Below are positions 56,386-64,000 of a stretch of 64,000 bases of DNA, one piece after another. The notes under the pieces were generated by a model, which saw nothing but the letters and a program-made list of their open reading frames with translations, had not been told where the DNA came from and ran no database searches. Source of the DNA: CALLJL01 sp964627255 (GTDB lineage Bacteria > Acidobacteriota > Aminicenantia > Aminicenantales > CALLJL01); assembly GCA_964627255.1 (NCBI GenBank), contig CAZVIN010000062.1, positions 1 through 64,000 on the forward strand, read 5' to 3'. The position numbers and the translations under genes were made by a program. Numbering within the stretch: position 1 is the stretch's first letter; every line of letters starts with the position of its first letter.

Positions 56386-56444
56386 ACTTTTCCCCCTATT
56401 TTTTCCGCTAATTCAATTCTCGGAAGGGGAAGAAGGATTGATAA

Positions 56445-58922
56445 ATGCCTAAGAAAAGGGCGTCGCAAGACAAAAAGCAATCGGAGGAAAGAGAGTTTTC
56501 TAAGTTAAAAAAAGGAGTCGCGACTGGGCTGACATCCTCTAAGGAGCCGCTGGGCTTTAATCCATTTGAGCTTTTTTTCCAGCACATTCCCCATGCCTGC
56601 TTCCTGGTGGCTGATGACGGACGGATAAAGGCCGCGAATCAATTAGCCAGCCGTTGGGTAGAGACAAAACCTGAAGAGGCTTTCGGTCTTCCCTTAGAGG
56701 CGGTCCTCGGTTCACCCTTACCTACTCCTCTTTACCAGGCCTGGGAGGAAAACAAACCGCTCAACTGGGACATGAGTATCGGGCCGAAAATAGTCCGCTG
56801 CTCCCTCCATCCCTTGCCCAAAACATCCTTTTTTCCCGAGAGGTTGGCCGCTCTTTTTTTAGCCGACATAACGGAAAACATATTAAGAGAAGAAAAAATT
56901 CGTCGCCAGTTAGAAGAACAGCGTTTTCTTCTCCAGTTGGCTTCTTCCCTCCTGATTTGTCCAATCGAAAATATGGAAAAACAAATTGAGGAAGCACTTC
57001 CAACCATAGGGCGGTATGCTCAGGCTGACCGGGCATCAGTAATCTTTGAACGAAGCAGCGGCCAAGGTGCGGTAATGGTAGCCGAATGGCGTCTTGAGAG
57101 CCGGCCTTCCCTTAAACCTCAGTTTCAGAATTTTAGCCTTTCGACTTTTCCTTACTGGTACGAAATCTTAAAAAAAGCAGAAATAGTCCGAGTTTCTAAG
57201 CCCAGTGACCTCCAGGCAGAAGCCAAGGCTGAAAAGAAATTTCTCGAAGCTTATGGAATCAAGAGCCTACTCATGATTCCGATATTTCAAGAGCAAAGGC
57301 CAATCGGGGTCTTAGGCGTTTCCAGCCAGGAGGAAAAAGAATGGCCTGAGGAAACCGTTAATTTTATGGCTTTAACTGCAGAAATCTTAGTTAGTGCCTT
57401 CAAGCGCCGCCAGAGGGGCCAAACGATAGCCACGTTGCTGAATATCGGTGAGGCAGCGGCGGTGGCCGAAAGCTTGGAGTTATTACTCCAGCTCATTCAT
57501 CGTTCCATCAGTCAATTGTTACCAGTTCGCAACTTTTATTTAGCTCTTTACAACGAAGAAAAACAAGAAGTAGCCTTCCCCTATTTCATCGACGAAAAAG
57601 ACCCTAAACCTCAGCCTCGTTCGCTTCGTCGAGGCTTAACCGAGTATGTTTTAAGAACTGGTCAACCTTTGTTGGCCAACACCAAAGATATCGAAAAACT
57701 AGCGGCCGCGGGTGAAATTGAAATCATCGGCACAATTCCTGTGGTCTGGTTAGGAGTTCCGCTGAAAATTAACGGTAGAACCATCGGCGTTATGGCCCTT
57801 CAAAGTTATGATGAAACCGTCGCCTATACTCAAGAAGATGAGGCGTTGTTGCGCTTGATTTCGGAAGATGTAGCCTTAGTGATTAATCGCAAGAAGAATG
57901 AAGCGGAATTAGCCGAAAAGGAGCAATTCCTCCGCAACATTTTTATGAGCCTCCAGGACGGCCTTTGTGTTTTGGACCGAGACTATAACATTATCAGCGT
58001 TAATCAGGTTATGGAGCAATGGTACAGCGCCTCAATAACGCTCGAAGGGAAAAAATGTTACCAGGTCTACCATGGCCGCTCTGAGCCCTGCTATCCGTGT
58101 CCAACAAGGCGGACCTTAGAGACCGGCCTGCCCGCGATGGAAGTCGTCCCGTTCCGGCCAACAGCGGGACAGACCAAGGGTTGGTTGGAGGTTTACACTT
58201 TTCCCTTAATTGACAAGAAAAACAATCAGACAAGAGGAGTGATTGAGCACGTGCGCGACATTACCGCCAGAAAAGAGGCAGAAGAGAGACTTCAGGAAAG
58301 CCTGAAGGAGAAGGATACTCTGTTGCGAGAACTCCACCATCGAGTTAAGAACAACATGCAAGTTATATCCTCCCTTCTCAATCTTCAAGCCAATCACGTG
58401 GCCGACCCTGCGGCTAAGGAGATGTTCCGGGAAAGCCAGCGCCGTATCCGGTCTATGGCTTTGGTTCATGAACAGCTCTACCAGTCGGCCAATCTTTCGC
58501 GAATTAATTTTGCTAATTATTTGCGACACCTTTCCAGCCACCTTTTCCAGTCCTGTGGAGTCAGCACCCGCCGGGTTCATCTCAATCTTGAGTTGGAAGA
58601 ATTATTTCTTGAAGTCAACACCGCCATCCCTCTGGGGATGATTTTTAACGAACTCCTGACTAATTCGCTTAAGCATGCTTTTCCGGGGGAAAGAAGAGGA
58701 GAAATCGCCGTGAGTTTTCGCCGCTCTGATGAGCAGAAAGCCTGCCTTGAAATAAGAGATAACGGGATAGGCCTTCCCCCTGATTTTTCTTTTGATAATA
58801 CGGAAACTTTGGGGCTCCAAATCGTCCACACCTTGAGTAATCAAATCAAAGCCAGGATTGAGCTTGACACCACCGCCGGGACTTCCATTAAGATTCTTTT
58901 CCCTGTCTCCGGAGAACCATAA
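56445..58922 (+). CDS. Soluble multi-sensor histidine kinase (PAS-GAF-GAF-PAS-HisKA_2-HATPase)
   Basis: This 825-residue kinase has no membrane segments. It has a PAS domain (~45-150), two GAF domains (~170-315 and ~330-485, the second with EEKQEVAFPYFIDEKDPKP, GLTEYVLRTGQPLL, GVPLKINGRTIGVMALQSY) and a second PAS (~495-615) with CYQVYHGRSEPCYPCPTRRT, a Cys-rich segment that might bind metal or heme. HisKA_2 carries the phospho-His in LLRELHHRVKNNMQVISSLL, and the HATPase has NELLTNSLKHAF and DNGIGLPP. AAGGA precedes the ATG. No cognate regulator is adjacent on the same strand; the HD-GYP receiver at 54478-55827 is a candidate partner. Confidence 0.92.
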   Translation: MPKKRASQDKKQSEEREFSKLKKGVATGLTSSKEPLGFNPFELFFQHIPHACFLVADDGRIKAANQLASRWVETKPEEAFGLPLEAVLGSPLPTPLYQAWEENKPLNWDMSIGPKIVRCSLHPLPKTSFFPERLAALFLADITENILREEKIRRQLEEQRFLLQLASSLLICPIENMEKQIEEALPTIGRYAQADRASVIFERSSGQGAVMVAEWRLESRPSLKPQFQNFSLSTFPYWYEILKKAEIVRVSKPSDLQAEAKAEKKFLEAYGIKSLLMIPIFQEQRPIGVLGVSSQEEKEWPEETVNFMALTAEILVSAFKRRQRGQTIATLLNIGEAAAVAESLELLLQLIHRSISQLLPVRNFYLALYNEEKQEVAFPYFIDEKDPKPQPRSLRRGLTEYVLRTGQPLLANTKDIEKLAAAGEIEIIGTIPVVWLGVPLKINGRTIGVMALQSYDETVAYTQEDEALLRLISEDVALVINRKKNEAELAEKEQFLRNIFMSLQDGLCVLDRDYNIISVNQVMEQWYSASITLEGKKCYQVYHGRSEPCYPCPTRRTLETGLPAMEVVPFRPTAGQTKGWLEVYTFPLIDKKNNQTRGVIEHVRDITARKEAEERLQESLKEKDTLLRELHHRVKNNMQVISSLLNLQANHVADPAAKEMFRESQRRIRSMALVHEQLYQSANLSRINFANYLRHLSSHLFQSCGVSTRRVHLNLELEELFLEVNTAIPLGMIFNELLTNSLKHAFPGERRGEIAVSFRRSDEQKACLEIRDNGIGLPPDFSFDNTETLGLQIVHTLSNQIKARIELDTTAGTSIKILFPVSGEP

Positions 58923-59316
58923 GCTCGAGCCCCGCTATCTGCTTAGCAATTAAACAAGAATAGGTTATTCGACCATGGAAATGGAGGTAAACGAACCCCA
59001 TTAGCTGCTTGACAGTTGAACCTAAAGGAAAACGCTTTTTGCCCTCCTTAAACCGTTATTTTCTCTCGAAGCTCGGCCAGCCAGGAAGTTCTAACTGGCT
59101 CGGACTAGGTAATTTTTAAGCGGTTTAATCATGCCTTGGGCCACGCACAGAAGTGGGCGGGAGAAGCCTTCGAGCTTCCAGATGGATAGTGAACCCTTTG
59201 GCCTACCGGAATGAGCCCCGAAGAGCTTGGTTTCCTGGGCCGCGGGAGTCATGAGCGGTTCTAAGCCCTGCAACCTGGCGCCCTAAGGTTTGGCTGCTTC
59301 CGTAATTGGAACCAAT
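58923..59316. other. Intergenic region upstream of rplU
   Basis: About 390 bp with no gene I can support. The GC-rich part (~59190-59300) has several short self-complementary pieces. A GGAAGCAGCC decamer on the minus strand recalls the SRP RNA core, but the rest of the SRP motif is absent. Confidence 0.45.
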
Positions 59317-59345
59317 TTGACAGGGGATAAATCCTATGATAAATT
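59317..59345 (+). promoter_or_regulatory. Promoter of the rplU operon
   Basis: TTGACA (59317-59322), 17-nt spacer and TAAATT (59340-59345); the ATG of rplU is at 59378. Confidence 0.7.
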
Positions 59346-59377
59346 TACTTTTCCTTAAAGCGAGGTCGTAAATTACC

Positions 59378-59917
59378 ATGTTAGCGATAATTAAAACAGG
59401 CGGCAAGCAATATCGCGTGAGTGTGGGCGAAGTTCTCGAGGTCGAGCGGCTGGAAGGTCAGCCCGGCGCTCAGGTCGATTTCCGGGAGGTGCTGTTAATT
59501 GATGACGGCGAAAGGACTCTTCTTGGCACTCCCTATTTAGACCAGGCTTTGGTGCGGGCAGAGCTTCTGGAAGAATTTAAGGACGAAAAAATTATTGTTT
59601 TTAAGAAGAAAAGGCGGAAACAATACAAGAAAAAAAGAGGACATCGGCAGCTCCAGAGCCGGGTCAAGATTATCGAAATAATCCCGGAAGCTAGATCAAA
59701 AGAGGAAGTAACGGCGGCTGTTAAACCTGCTGAGGTCGGGATGGAGAAGGAAGAAATGAAGCCAGAAGAAGGAGTGGCCTTAAAGGTTCCTTCGGCTGAA
59801 GCTGAAGAAAAAAAGGAACCGGCCGCGCCACTTCGCCGGCGCCGGGAGACAGCGGAACAGGCCGCCAAGCCAAAGAAATCAAAACCAAAAAAGTCAGAAG
59901 TAAGCAAAAAAAGGTGA
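59378..59917 (+). CDS. rplU: 50S ribosomal protein L21 with C-terminal extension
   Basis: Residues 1-~104 are a normal L21: MLAIIKTGGKQYRVSVGEVLEVERL, VLLIDDGE and KKKRRKQYKKKRGHRQLQSRVKI, the 23S rRNA-binding stretch. The remaining ~75 residues form a low-complexity Glu/Lys/Ala/Pro tail ending in KPKKSKPKKSEVSKKR, nearly doubling the protein to 179 residues. The frame is open and the tail is not overlapped by another gene. Followed 23 bp later by rpmA. Confidence 0.95.
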   Translation: MLAIIKTGGKQYRVSVGEVLEVERLEGQPGAQVDFREVLLIDDGERTLLGTPYLDQALVRAELLEEFKDEKIIVFKKKRRKQYKKKRGHRQLQSRVKIIEIIPEARSKEEVTAAVKPAEVGMEKEEMKPEEGVALKVPSAEAEEKKEPAAPLRRRRETAEQAAKPKKSKPKKSEVSKKR

Positions 59918-59940
59918 TTAAACCAGCTGGGAGTTAAGTC

Positions 59941-60195
59941 ATGGCGCATAAAAAATCAGGTGGCAGCGCCCGCAACGGTCGAGACAGCCAGGGAAAGAGG
60001 CTCGGAGTTAAGCGCTTTGGGGGGCAGTATGTCTCTGCGGGCTGCATTTTAGTCCGGCAGCGAGGCACACCATTTAGGCCTGGTTTAAATGTTGGCCGGG
60101 GAAGTGACGATACCCTTTATGCTTTAGTCAACGGAAAGGTTGTTTTTCAGGATAGAGGGAGCCGAGGTAAGTTTGTTTCTGTCTTGCCTGTTTAA
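59941..60195 (+). CDS. rpmA: 50S ribosomal protein L27
   Basis: This 84-residue L27 has MAHKKSGGSARNGRDSQGKRLG, FGGQYVSAGCILVRQRGTPFRPG and VGRGSDDTLYAL. The N-terminus begins directly with AHKK, so no Firmicutes-type cleaved leader is present; the tail reaches the peptidyl transferase centre. It sits between rplU and obg, the usual order. Confidence 0.97.
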   Translation: MAHKKSGGSARNGRDSQGKRLGVKRFGGQYVSAGCILVRQRGTPFRPGLNVGRGSDDTLYALVNGKVVFQDRGSRGKFVSVLPV

Positions 60196-60287
60196 ATCTT
60201 TGCTTACCTTATCCAACCGACTTTAAAGTGAAAAGCCTTAATCATTGGGGCGATTTTCTATAATAATGAGGCTTTATTTAGGGGCTG

Positions 60288-61370
60288 ATGTTTATTGACC
60301 AGGTGAAGATTTTGGTTCAGGCTGGTCACGGTGGCAAAGGATGCGTCAGTTTCCGCCGCGAATGGGGCGTGCCGCGCGGCGGGCCGGATGGCGGGCCGGG
60401 AGGCAGAGGTGGTCACGTCATTATCGTGGCCGACGCAAGAGTGAAATCCTTAGCTTATTTCCGTTTTCATCCAATTAATAGAGCCAAGAATGGCAGGCAT
60501 GGCCAGGGAAGTAATTGCCGGGGCAAAGCTGGCGATGACCTAATTTTGAAGGTTCCAGTGGGAACCATCGTTCGAGAGGCCACCTCTGGCGAGGTCATTC
60601 ATGATTTTCTTCAGGTAGGAGAAAGATATTTGGTTGCCCGGGGAGGCCGGGGAGGCCGGGGCAACGCTTCTTTCGCTACGCCTACGCATCAAGCTCCCCG
60701 GGAAGCCGAGCCAGGCTTCCCGGGTGAGATAAGAGAACTTATTCTGGAGTTAAAGCTGATTGCGGATGTGGGGTTGATAGGTTTTCCCAATACGGGTAAG
60801 TCGACTTTGATTGCTAAGATTTCCGCTGCTAGACCTAAGATTGCCGACTACCCGTTCACTACTCTTTCACCCAACTTAGGAGTAGTGGACGTAGATGAAA
60901 ACAGAAGCTTCGTGGTGGCCGATATTCCGGGGTTGATTGAAGGCGCCCATCAAGGCCATGGGCTGGGGATTAAGTTCTTAAGACATGTGGAAAGGACCAA
61001 ATTATTGGTCCATATAGTTGATGTTTCTCCCTATTCCGGTCGAGACCCGGAGAAAGATTATGAAGTTGTCCTTGAGGAATTGAAGGCTTATAATCCTGAC
61101 TTACTAAAGAGGCAGCAGGTCTTGGTGGCCAATAAAATCGACCTTTTGGCCCAAGACCGGTCACGGCTCGAAGCTCTGCGGCGATTAGCTCGTCGCAAAA
61201 AAATTCCCTTTGTGGCTCTCTCTGCCCTGAAGGGCCAGGGAGTAAAGAAGTTAGTTTCGCTGATGGTTATTTGCCTGGAGAGAATAACCAAGCCCGAAAA
61301 CCAAGGCCCGCCGGAAGTTTCTGAGGAACGGTGGGAGGATAAAAATATAAAAGAGGCTGAAGAGAAATAA
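60288..61370 (+). CDS. obg: GTPase Obg/CgtA
   Basis: This 360-residue GTPase has the Gly-rich Obg fold (~1-158; GGKGCVSFRREWGVPRGGPDGGPGG), then a G domain with G1 GFPNTGKST, G2 DYPFTTLSPNLGVV, G3 DIPGLIEGAH, G4 NKIDLL and G5 SALKG. The C-terminal OCT domain is missing or reduced to ~25 residues. It acts in 50S subunit assembly and stress control. rpmA-obg linkage is conserved in bacteria. Confidence 0.96.
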   Translation: MFIDQVKILVQAGHGGKGCVSFRREWGVPRGGPDGGPGGRGGHVIIVADARVKSLAYFRFHPINRAKNGRHGQGSNCRGKAGDDLILKVPVGTIVREATSGEVIHDFLQVGERYLVARGGRGGRGNASFATPTHQAPREAEPGFPGEIRELILELKLIADVGLIGFPNTGKSTLIAKISAARPKIADYPFTTLSPNLGVVDVDENRSFVVADIPGLIEGAHQGHGLGIKFLRHVERTKLLVHIVDVSPYSGRDPEKDYEVVLEELKAYNPDLLKRQQVLVANKIDLLAQDRSRLEALRRLARRKKIPFVALSALKGQGVKKLVSLMVICLERITKPENQGPPEVSEERWEDKNIKEAEEK

Positions 61371-61385
61371 ACCTGGGAAAAAATT

Positions 61386-62057
61386 ATGACCTGGCCAGTT
61401 AAGAAGTTAGGCCTCTTCGGGGGGACTTTTAACCCTATCCATAACGGGCATTTGAAGGTTGCCTTAGAAGTGCGGGACCGGTTATCTCTGGACAAGGTCC
61501 TTTTTATTCCCTCCTACTTGCCGCCGCACAAGCCCAGTCGAGATGTGGCCTCGCCAGCCGACCGCCTTCGGATGGTCGAGCTGGCTATTGCCTCTTTACC
61601 TGGCTTGGAAGCCAGCTCCTTAGAGGTGGAAAGGGCTGAACCATCCTATTCTATCGTGACCTTAGAGAGAGTCAAAAAAATGTATAATCTGGCCCAAATC
61701 TTTTTCATCATCGGCATTGACGCCTTTCTCGAAATCAAGACCTGGAAAGATTACCAGAGAGTCCTTAAGGCCTGTTTATTCGTTGTGGTCAGCCGCCCAG
61801 GCTTTGTCCTGGAGCAAGCTGTTTCTGTTTTGGGGCCTGAATGGAGGGGAAAAATCGTGACCATCGAAGACAAGGATTATCGCCTAGAGAATCTAAGAGA
61901 AGGGGTATCCATTATTCTTTTTCCTTTGCCAGCCCTGGATATTTCTTCGAGCCTCATTCGCACCCGGCTTCATCAGGGGAAATCTATTGCTGGGTTAGTC
62001 CCTGAGGCTGTCGAGAAATATATTTTCCAAAACCATCTTTATAGCGACCAGCCATGA
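61386..62057 (+). CDS. nadD: Nicotinate-nucleotide adenylyltransferase
   Basis: This 223-residue enzyme has the nucleotidyltransferase motifs LGLFGGTFNPIHNGHLKVA, PSYLPPHKPS, FIIGIDAFLEIKTWKDYQRVL and the C-terminal ISSSLIRTRLHQGKSIAGLVPEAVEKYI. It makes deamido-NAD from nicotinate mononucleotide and ATP, feeding the NAD pool. It overlaps rsfS by 4 bp, a conserved pairing. Confidence 0.95.
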   Translation: MTWPVKKLGLFGGTFNPIHNGHLKVALEVRDRLSLDKVLFIPSYLPPHKPSRDVASPADRLRMVELAIASLPGLEASSLEVERAEPSYSIVTLERVKKMYNLAQIFFIIGIDAFLEIKTWKDYQRVLKACLFVVVSRPGFVLEQAVSVLGPEWRGKIVTIEDKDYRLENLREGVSIILFPLPALDISSSLIRTRLHQGKSIAGLVPEAVEKYIFQNHLYSDQP

Positions 62058-62431
62058 AAACAATAAAAAGTAAGAAATTGACCCGGCGCAGCTTGCCTTC
62101 TGAGGTCAAACTTTCTCTCAGAATTGGCCAGGCCAAAAAGGCAGAGGATATTGTGGTTCTGGACTTGAGAGGGTTGGCCTCCTTTACGGATTATTTCATC
62201 ATCATGAACGGAAATTCCACGCGGCAAAACATGGCCATCTATCAGGCGATAGAAGAAAACCTGAAAAAGGCCAAGGTTCTACCCTTAGGAGTGGAAGGGG
62301 AAACAAAGGCTGAGTGGATTTTAATAGACTACGGTCATTTTATTATTCACATTTTTTCCCGCCGGGCCAGAGATTATTATGGTTTAGAGAAACTCTGGGG
62401 CGACGCGCCTTCTATTTCGGTTAAGTCCTGA
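62054..62431 (+). CDS. rsfS: Ribosomal silencing factor RsfS
   Basis: This 125-residue protein has KKAEDIVVLDLRGLASFTDYFIIMNGNSTRQNMAI, GVEGETKAEWILIDYGHFIIHIF and YYGLEKLWGDAP. RsfS binds L14 on the 50S subunit and blocks subunit joining in starvation. It starts inside the end of nadD (ATGA). A hairpin follows 27 bp after the stop. Confidence 0.95.
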   Translation: MKTIKSKKLTRRSLPSEVKLSLRIGQAKKAEDIVVLDLRGLASFTDYFIIMNGNSTRQNMAIYQAIEENLKKAKVLPLGVEGETKAEWILIDYGHFIIHIFSRRARDYYGLEKLWGDAPSISVKS

Positions 62432-62457
62432 AATTTCTTACCTTCTTCCCGTTTTAG

Positions 62458-62487
62458 TTCGGGAAGCAAGCCCTTTTGCTGCCCGAA
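62458..62487 (+). terminator. Hairpin after rsfS
   Basis: TTCGGG-A-AGCAA pairs with TTGCT-G-CCCGAA, an 11-bp stem with one mismatch and a short loop. No T-run follows, so it may be a processing or rho-dependent end rather than a strong intrinsic terminator. Confidence 0.45.
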
Positions 62488-62635
62488 ATGAGGCGGAGAC
62501 TGGTCGGCCAAGACGGTACGTCATTGCGCGGCCGGTGTCACATTAGACGGGGCTACTTAAGATAAGAAACAAAATGGCGGCTTTTTACCTCTGGAATGTC
62601 CGTTATTAAATACTTAAATAAAAAGAGAAAGGCTA

Positions 62636-62664
62636 TTGACATTTGGGCCAACTGTCGCTATTTA
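62636..62664 (+). promoter_or_regulatory. Promoter of rlmH-dksA/traR-comF
   Basis: TTGACA (62636-62641), 17-nt spacer and TATTTA (62659-62664). Its position inside the upstream extension of the rlmH frame supports the later ATG at 62716. Confidence 0.6.
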
Positions 62665-62715
62665 TTATTGGCCTTAAAACAAAGAGGCCGGGGATTCAAA
62701 CTTTTTGGAGATAAG

Positions 62716-63180
62716 ATGATTAGGTTTCTTTGGCCCGGAAAAACAAAGAATCCGGAATTAAGAAGGCTGATTGCGGATTATGTTCAGCGGATTACCCGGC
62801 TGTCCAATTTGGAGCTGATAGAAACTAAGGGGGTCAGAGGATTAAGGGAAGAAGCGGCCGAAAGGATAAAGGTGAAAGAAGCCAGCGATTTGAAGACCCG
62901 GTTAAAAAATGATTTTCTGGTTTGCCTTAGTGACCAGGGCAAGGAGATGACGTCGGAAGAATTTGCTCAGTGGTTGCGGCGGCGCTTGGAAACCAATTCT
63001 CGGCCGCTAACGTTTTTTATAGGTGGCTATGCGGGAATTGACGACAGGCTTCTTCGGCAGGCTGACGAGGTCTTATCTTTGAGCCGGATGACCTTGAGTC
63101 ACGAGCTTAGTCGTCTGGTCCTGCTGGAACAGGTTTATCGTGCTTTAACTCAAATGAAAGGATGGCCCTATGCCAAGTAA
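62716..63180 (+). CDS. rlmH: 23S rRNA (pseudouridine1915-N3)-methyltransferase RlmH
   Basis: This 154-residue SPOUT methyltransferase starts at ATG 62716 (GGAG upstream), giving the standard family length; the open frame extends 40 codons earlier without homology. The C-terminal knot is clear: FFIGGYAGIDDRLLRQADEVLSLSRMTLSHELSRLVLLEQVYRALT...GWPYAK. CLSDQGKEMTSEEFAQWL is the central signature. It overlaps the dksA/traR-like gene by 11 bp. Confidence 0.94.
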   Translation: MIRFLWPGKTKNPELRRLIADYVQRITRLSNLELIETKGVRGLREEAAERIKVKEASDLKTRLKNDFLVCLSDQGKEMTSEEFAQWLRRRLETNSRPLTFFIGGYAGIDDRLLRQADEVLSLSRMTLSHELSRLVLLEQVYRALTQMKGWPYAK

Positions 63181-63580
63181 GGGAGGACTTCTGAGCCAAA
63201 AGGAACTTCAGGATTGTAAAAAGCGGCTTCTGGAAAGAAAAGAAGCTATCCTGAGGAAAATGCATCAGTATTATCGAGAGAGTCAGGAAGTGGAGGCCAA
63301 CATCGCCCAGGATGCCGTTGACCGAGCGGAAAGCTCTTATACCAAAGAGTTTTTGTTGAGTCTTACCGATGCCGAAAGAGAGCAGCTTGCTTTAATCAAT
63401 GAAGCCTTGAAACGACTGGAACGAGGCGGTTATGGACTTTGTCTTAGCTGTGGCCAGCCGATCAGCAAGAAAAGATTAGAGATAGTACCCTGGGCGCCGC
63501 TTTGTATTGAATGTCAACAGAGAAAAGAAAAAGAAGAGCAGGAACAGAAGGAAATCGAACGAGAAAAAGAAATGCCGTGA
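63170..63580 (+). CDS. DksA/TraR-family zinc-finger protein
   Basis: This 136-residue protein has an N-terminal coiled coil (LLERKEAILRKMHQYYRESQEVE), acidic residues at the hairpin region (NIAQDAVDRAESSYTKEF), RLERGGYGLCLSCGQPISKKRLEIVPWAPLCIECQQ with a four-Cys zinc finger, and a highly charged Glu/Lys tail. Such proteins bind the RNA polymerase secondary channel and alter promoter response, often with ppGpp. Overlaps rlmH by 11 bp and the comF-like gene by 4 bp. Confidence 0.92.
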   Translation: MPSKGGLLSQKELQDCKKRLLERKEAILRKMHQYYRESQEVEANIAQDAVDRAESSYTKEFLLSLTDAEREQLALINEALKRLERGGYGLCLSCGQPISKKRLEIVPWAPLCIECQQRKEKEEQEQKEIEREKEMP

Positions 63581-64000
63581 AGGATAAATTTTGGCCCTTC
63601 TGGCTTAGGGCGGCCAGACTGGTTGAACTCATCTTTTTCCCCTCTTTTTGTCGCCTTTGCCAGAGGCTTCTCGATAAGCCTAAGGAAAGGGTTGTTTGCC
63701 AGGAATGTTATGATTCCATTCGGCTGCCGTCAGCGGCCTATTGCTGGCGGTGTGGTCGGTTTTTTGCTGTTGTGGGTGAGCCTTATCTATGTCTTCAATG
63801 TCAAGTGCAGCTCCCTCCCTTTTCCCTTCATCGCTCCTGCGCCCGGTATGAAGGGGTAATGAAAGAACTAATCCTCCTCTATAAATACGCTAAACTCAAA
63901 GTGGTTGGGCAGCGCCTGGCTAATTTGGCTCTTGGTTTTGTAAGAGAAGAAGAATTCTGGGCAGGGCTGGAAGTAGTGGTTCCCGTTCCTCTTCATCCTA
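63577..64000 (+). CDS. ComF-family phosphoribosyltransferase, N-terminal part (runs off right edge)
   Basis: The frame starts at GTG 63577, overlapping the dksA/traR-like stop as GTGA. The visible 141 residues have the ComF zinc finger (FFPSFCRLCQRLLDK, VCQECYDSI, YCWRCGRFF, CLQCQ), then YEGVMKELILLYKYAKL and the start of the PRT fold, VVVPVPLHP. ComF proteins assist DNA uptake or act as amidophosphoribosyltransferase-like enzymes. A second competence-type gene, the ComEA-like protein, is at 3016-3339. Confidence 0.9.
   Translation, partial: MKDKFWPFWLRAARLVELIFFPSFCRLCQRLLDKPKERVVCQECYDSIRLPSAAYCWRCGRFFAVVGEPYLCLQCQVQLPPFSLHRSCARYEGVMKELILLYKYAKLKVVGQRLANLALGFVREEEFWAGLEVVVPVPLHP

Noticed and set aside
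59091..59273. 60-codon minus-strand frame in the rplU upstream gap
   Set aside because: No ribosome binding site, no domain and unusual composition; treated as non-coding.
59270..59310. SRP (4.5S) RNA suggested by GGAAGCAGCC on the minus strand
   Set aside because: The tetraloop hairpin and the opposing GUCAGGUCC strand of the SRP core are missing.
62596..62715. 40-codon N-terminal extension of RlmH
   Set aside because: RlmH family length and the GGAG-ATG at 62716 fit the shorter protein, and a TTGACA promoter lies inside the extension.
63623..63859. 78-codon plus-strand frame with a hydrophobic segment
   Set aside because: Out-of-frame shadow of the comF-like gene, whose zinc-finger cysteines are read in the other frame.

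Overview
The window reads as one contiguous bacterial chromosome segment from a Gram-negative-type anaerobe. Envelope traits are a lipoprotein sugar epimerase, secreted hydrolases and an OprP-like outer-membrane porin. Energy metabolism is dominated by [NiFe] hydrogenases and flavin/Fe-S electron-transfer complexes. Gene content and style (BNR-repeat and amidohydrolase exoproteins, UbiA prenyltransferase, Rrf2-porin-Pst block, large NAD-GDH, Hdr/Mvh/Nuo-like modules) resemble Candidatus Aminicenantes/Acidobacteriota-type genomes. That placement is inferred from gene content only. I see no transposase, phage or CRISPR.

Layout. 1-9.2 kb: mixed metabolic and envelope genes (truncated BNR protein, SagB-like nitroreductase, beta-hydroxyacid dehydrogenase, ComEA-like protein, RdgB, MgtC, UbiA prenyltransferase plus methyltransferase, amidohydrolase, galactose mutarotase). 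9.7-15.1 kb: Rrf2 regulator, phosphate porin and pstSCAB. 15.2-18.1 kb: large NAD-glutamate dehydrogenase. 19.0-25.6 kb (+): electron-transfer module 1 (HdrC, HdrB, HdrA N-half, NuoE, NuoF, NuoG/HdrA fusion). 25.6-29.5 kb (-): HypA, HypB, a hydrogenase protease, a REC-kinase and two single-domain receivers. 29.7-34.2 kb (-): group 3b hydrogenase hydBGDA, whose large subunit is fused to a HycI-type protease. 34.4-37.8 kb (-): NtrC-type regulator and its kinase. 37.9-51.4 kb (-): module 2, the same six-part Hdr/Nuo set with MvhDGA and an inserted regulatory block (two DRTGG proteins, two kinase-like ATPases, an [FeFe]-hydrogenase-like Fe-S protein, a PHP protein). 51.8-54.5 kb (+): gatCA, a lipoprotein, tRNA-Lys and tRNA-Glu. 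54.5-58.9 kb: HD-GYP regulator, tRNA-Val, sensor kinase. 59.4-64 kb (+): rplU-rpmA-obg-nadD-rsfS-rlmH-dksA/traR-comF.

How it works together. Both modules split HdrA, the flavin-bifurcating subunit, into two chains. The C-terminal half is fused to a NuoG/HydA-type [2Fe-2S] ferredoxin module and accompanied by NuoE and NuoF, so each module should link NAD(P)H, ferredoxin and an HdrBC disulfide/thiol site. Module 2 adds the H2-reacting MvhADG unit. Three promoters (module 1, the group 3b operon, the receiver pair) match the sigma-54 consensus. Each has a 25-bp dyad-like box exactly 33 nt upstream of its -24 element. The NtrC-type activator encoded between the hydrogenase operons is the obvious candidate regulator.
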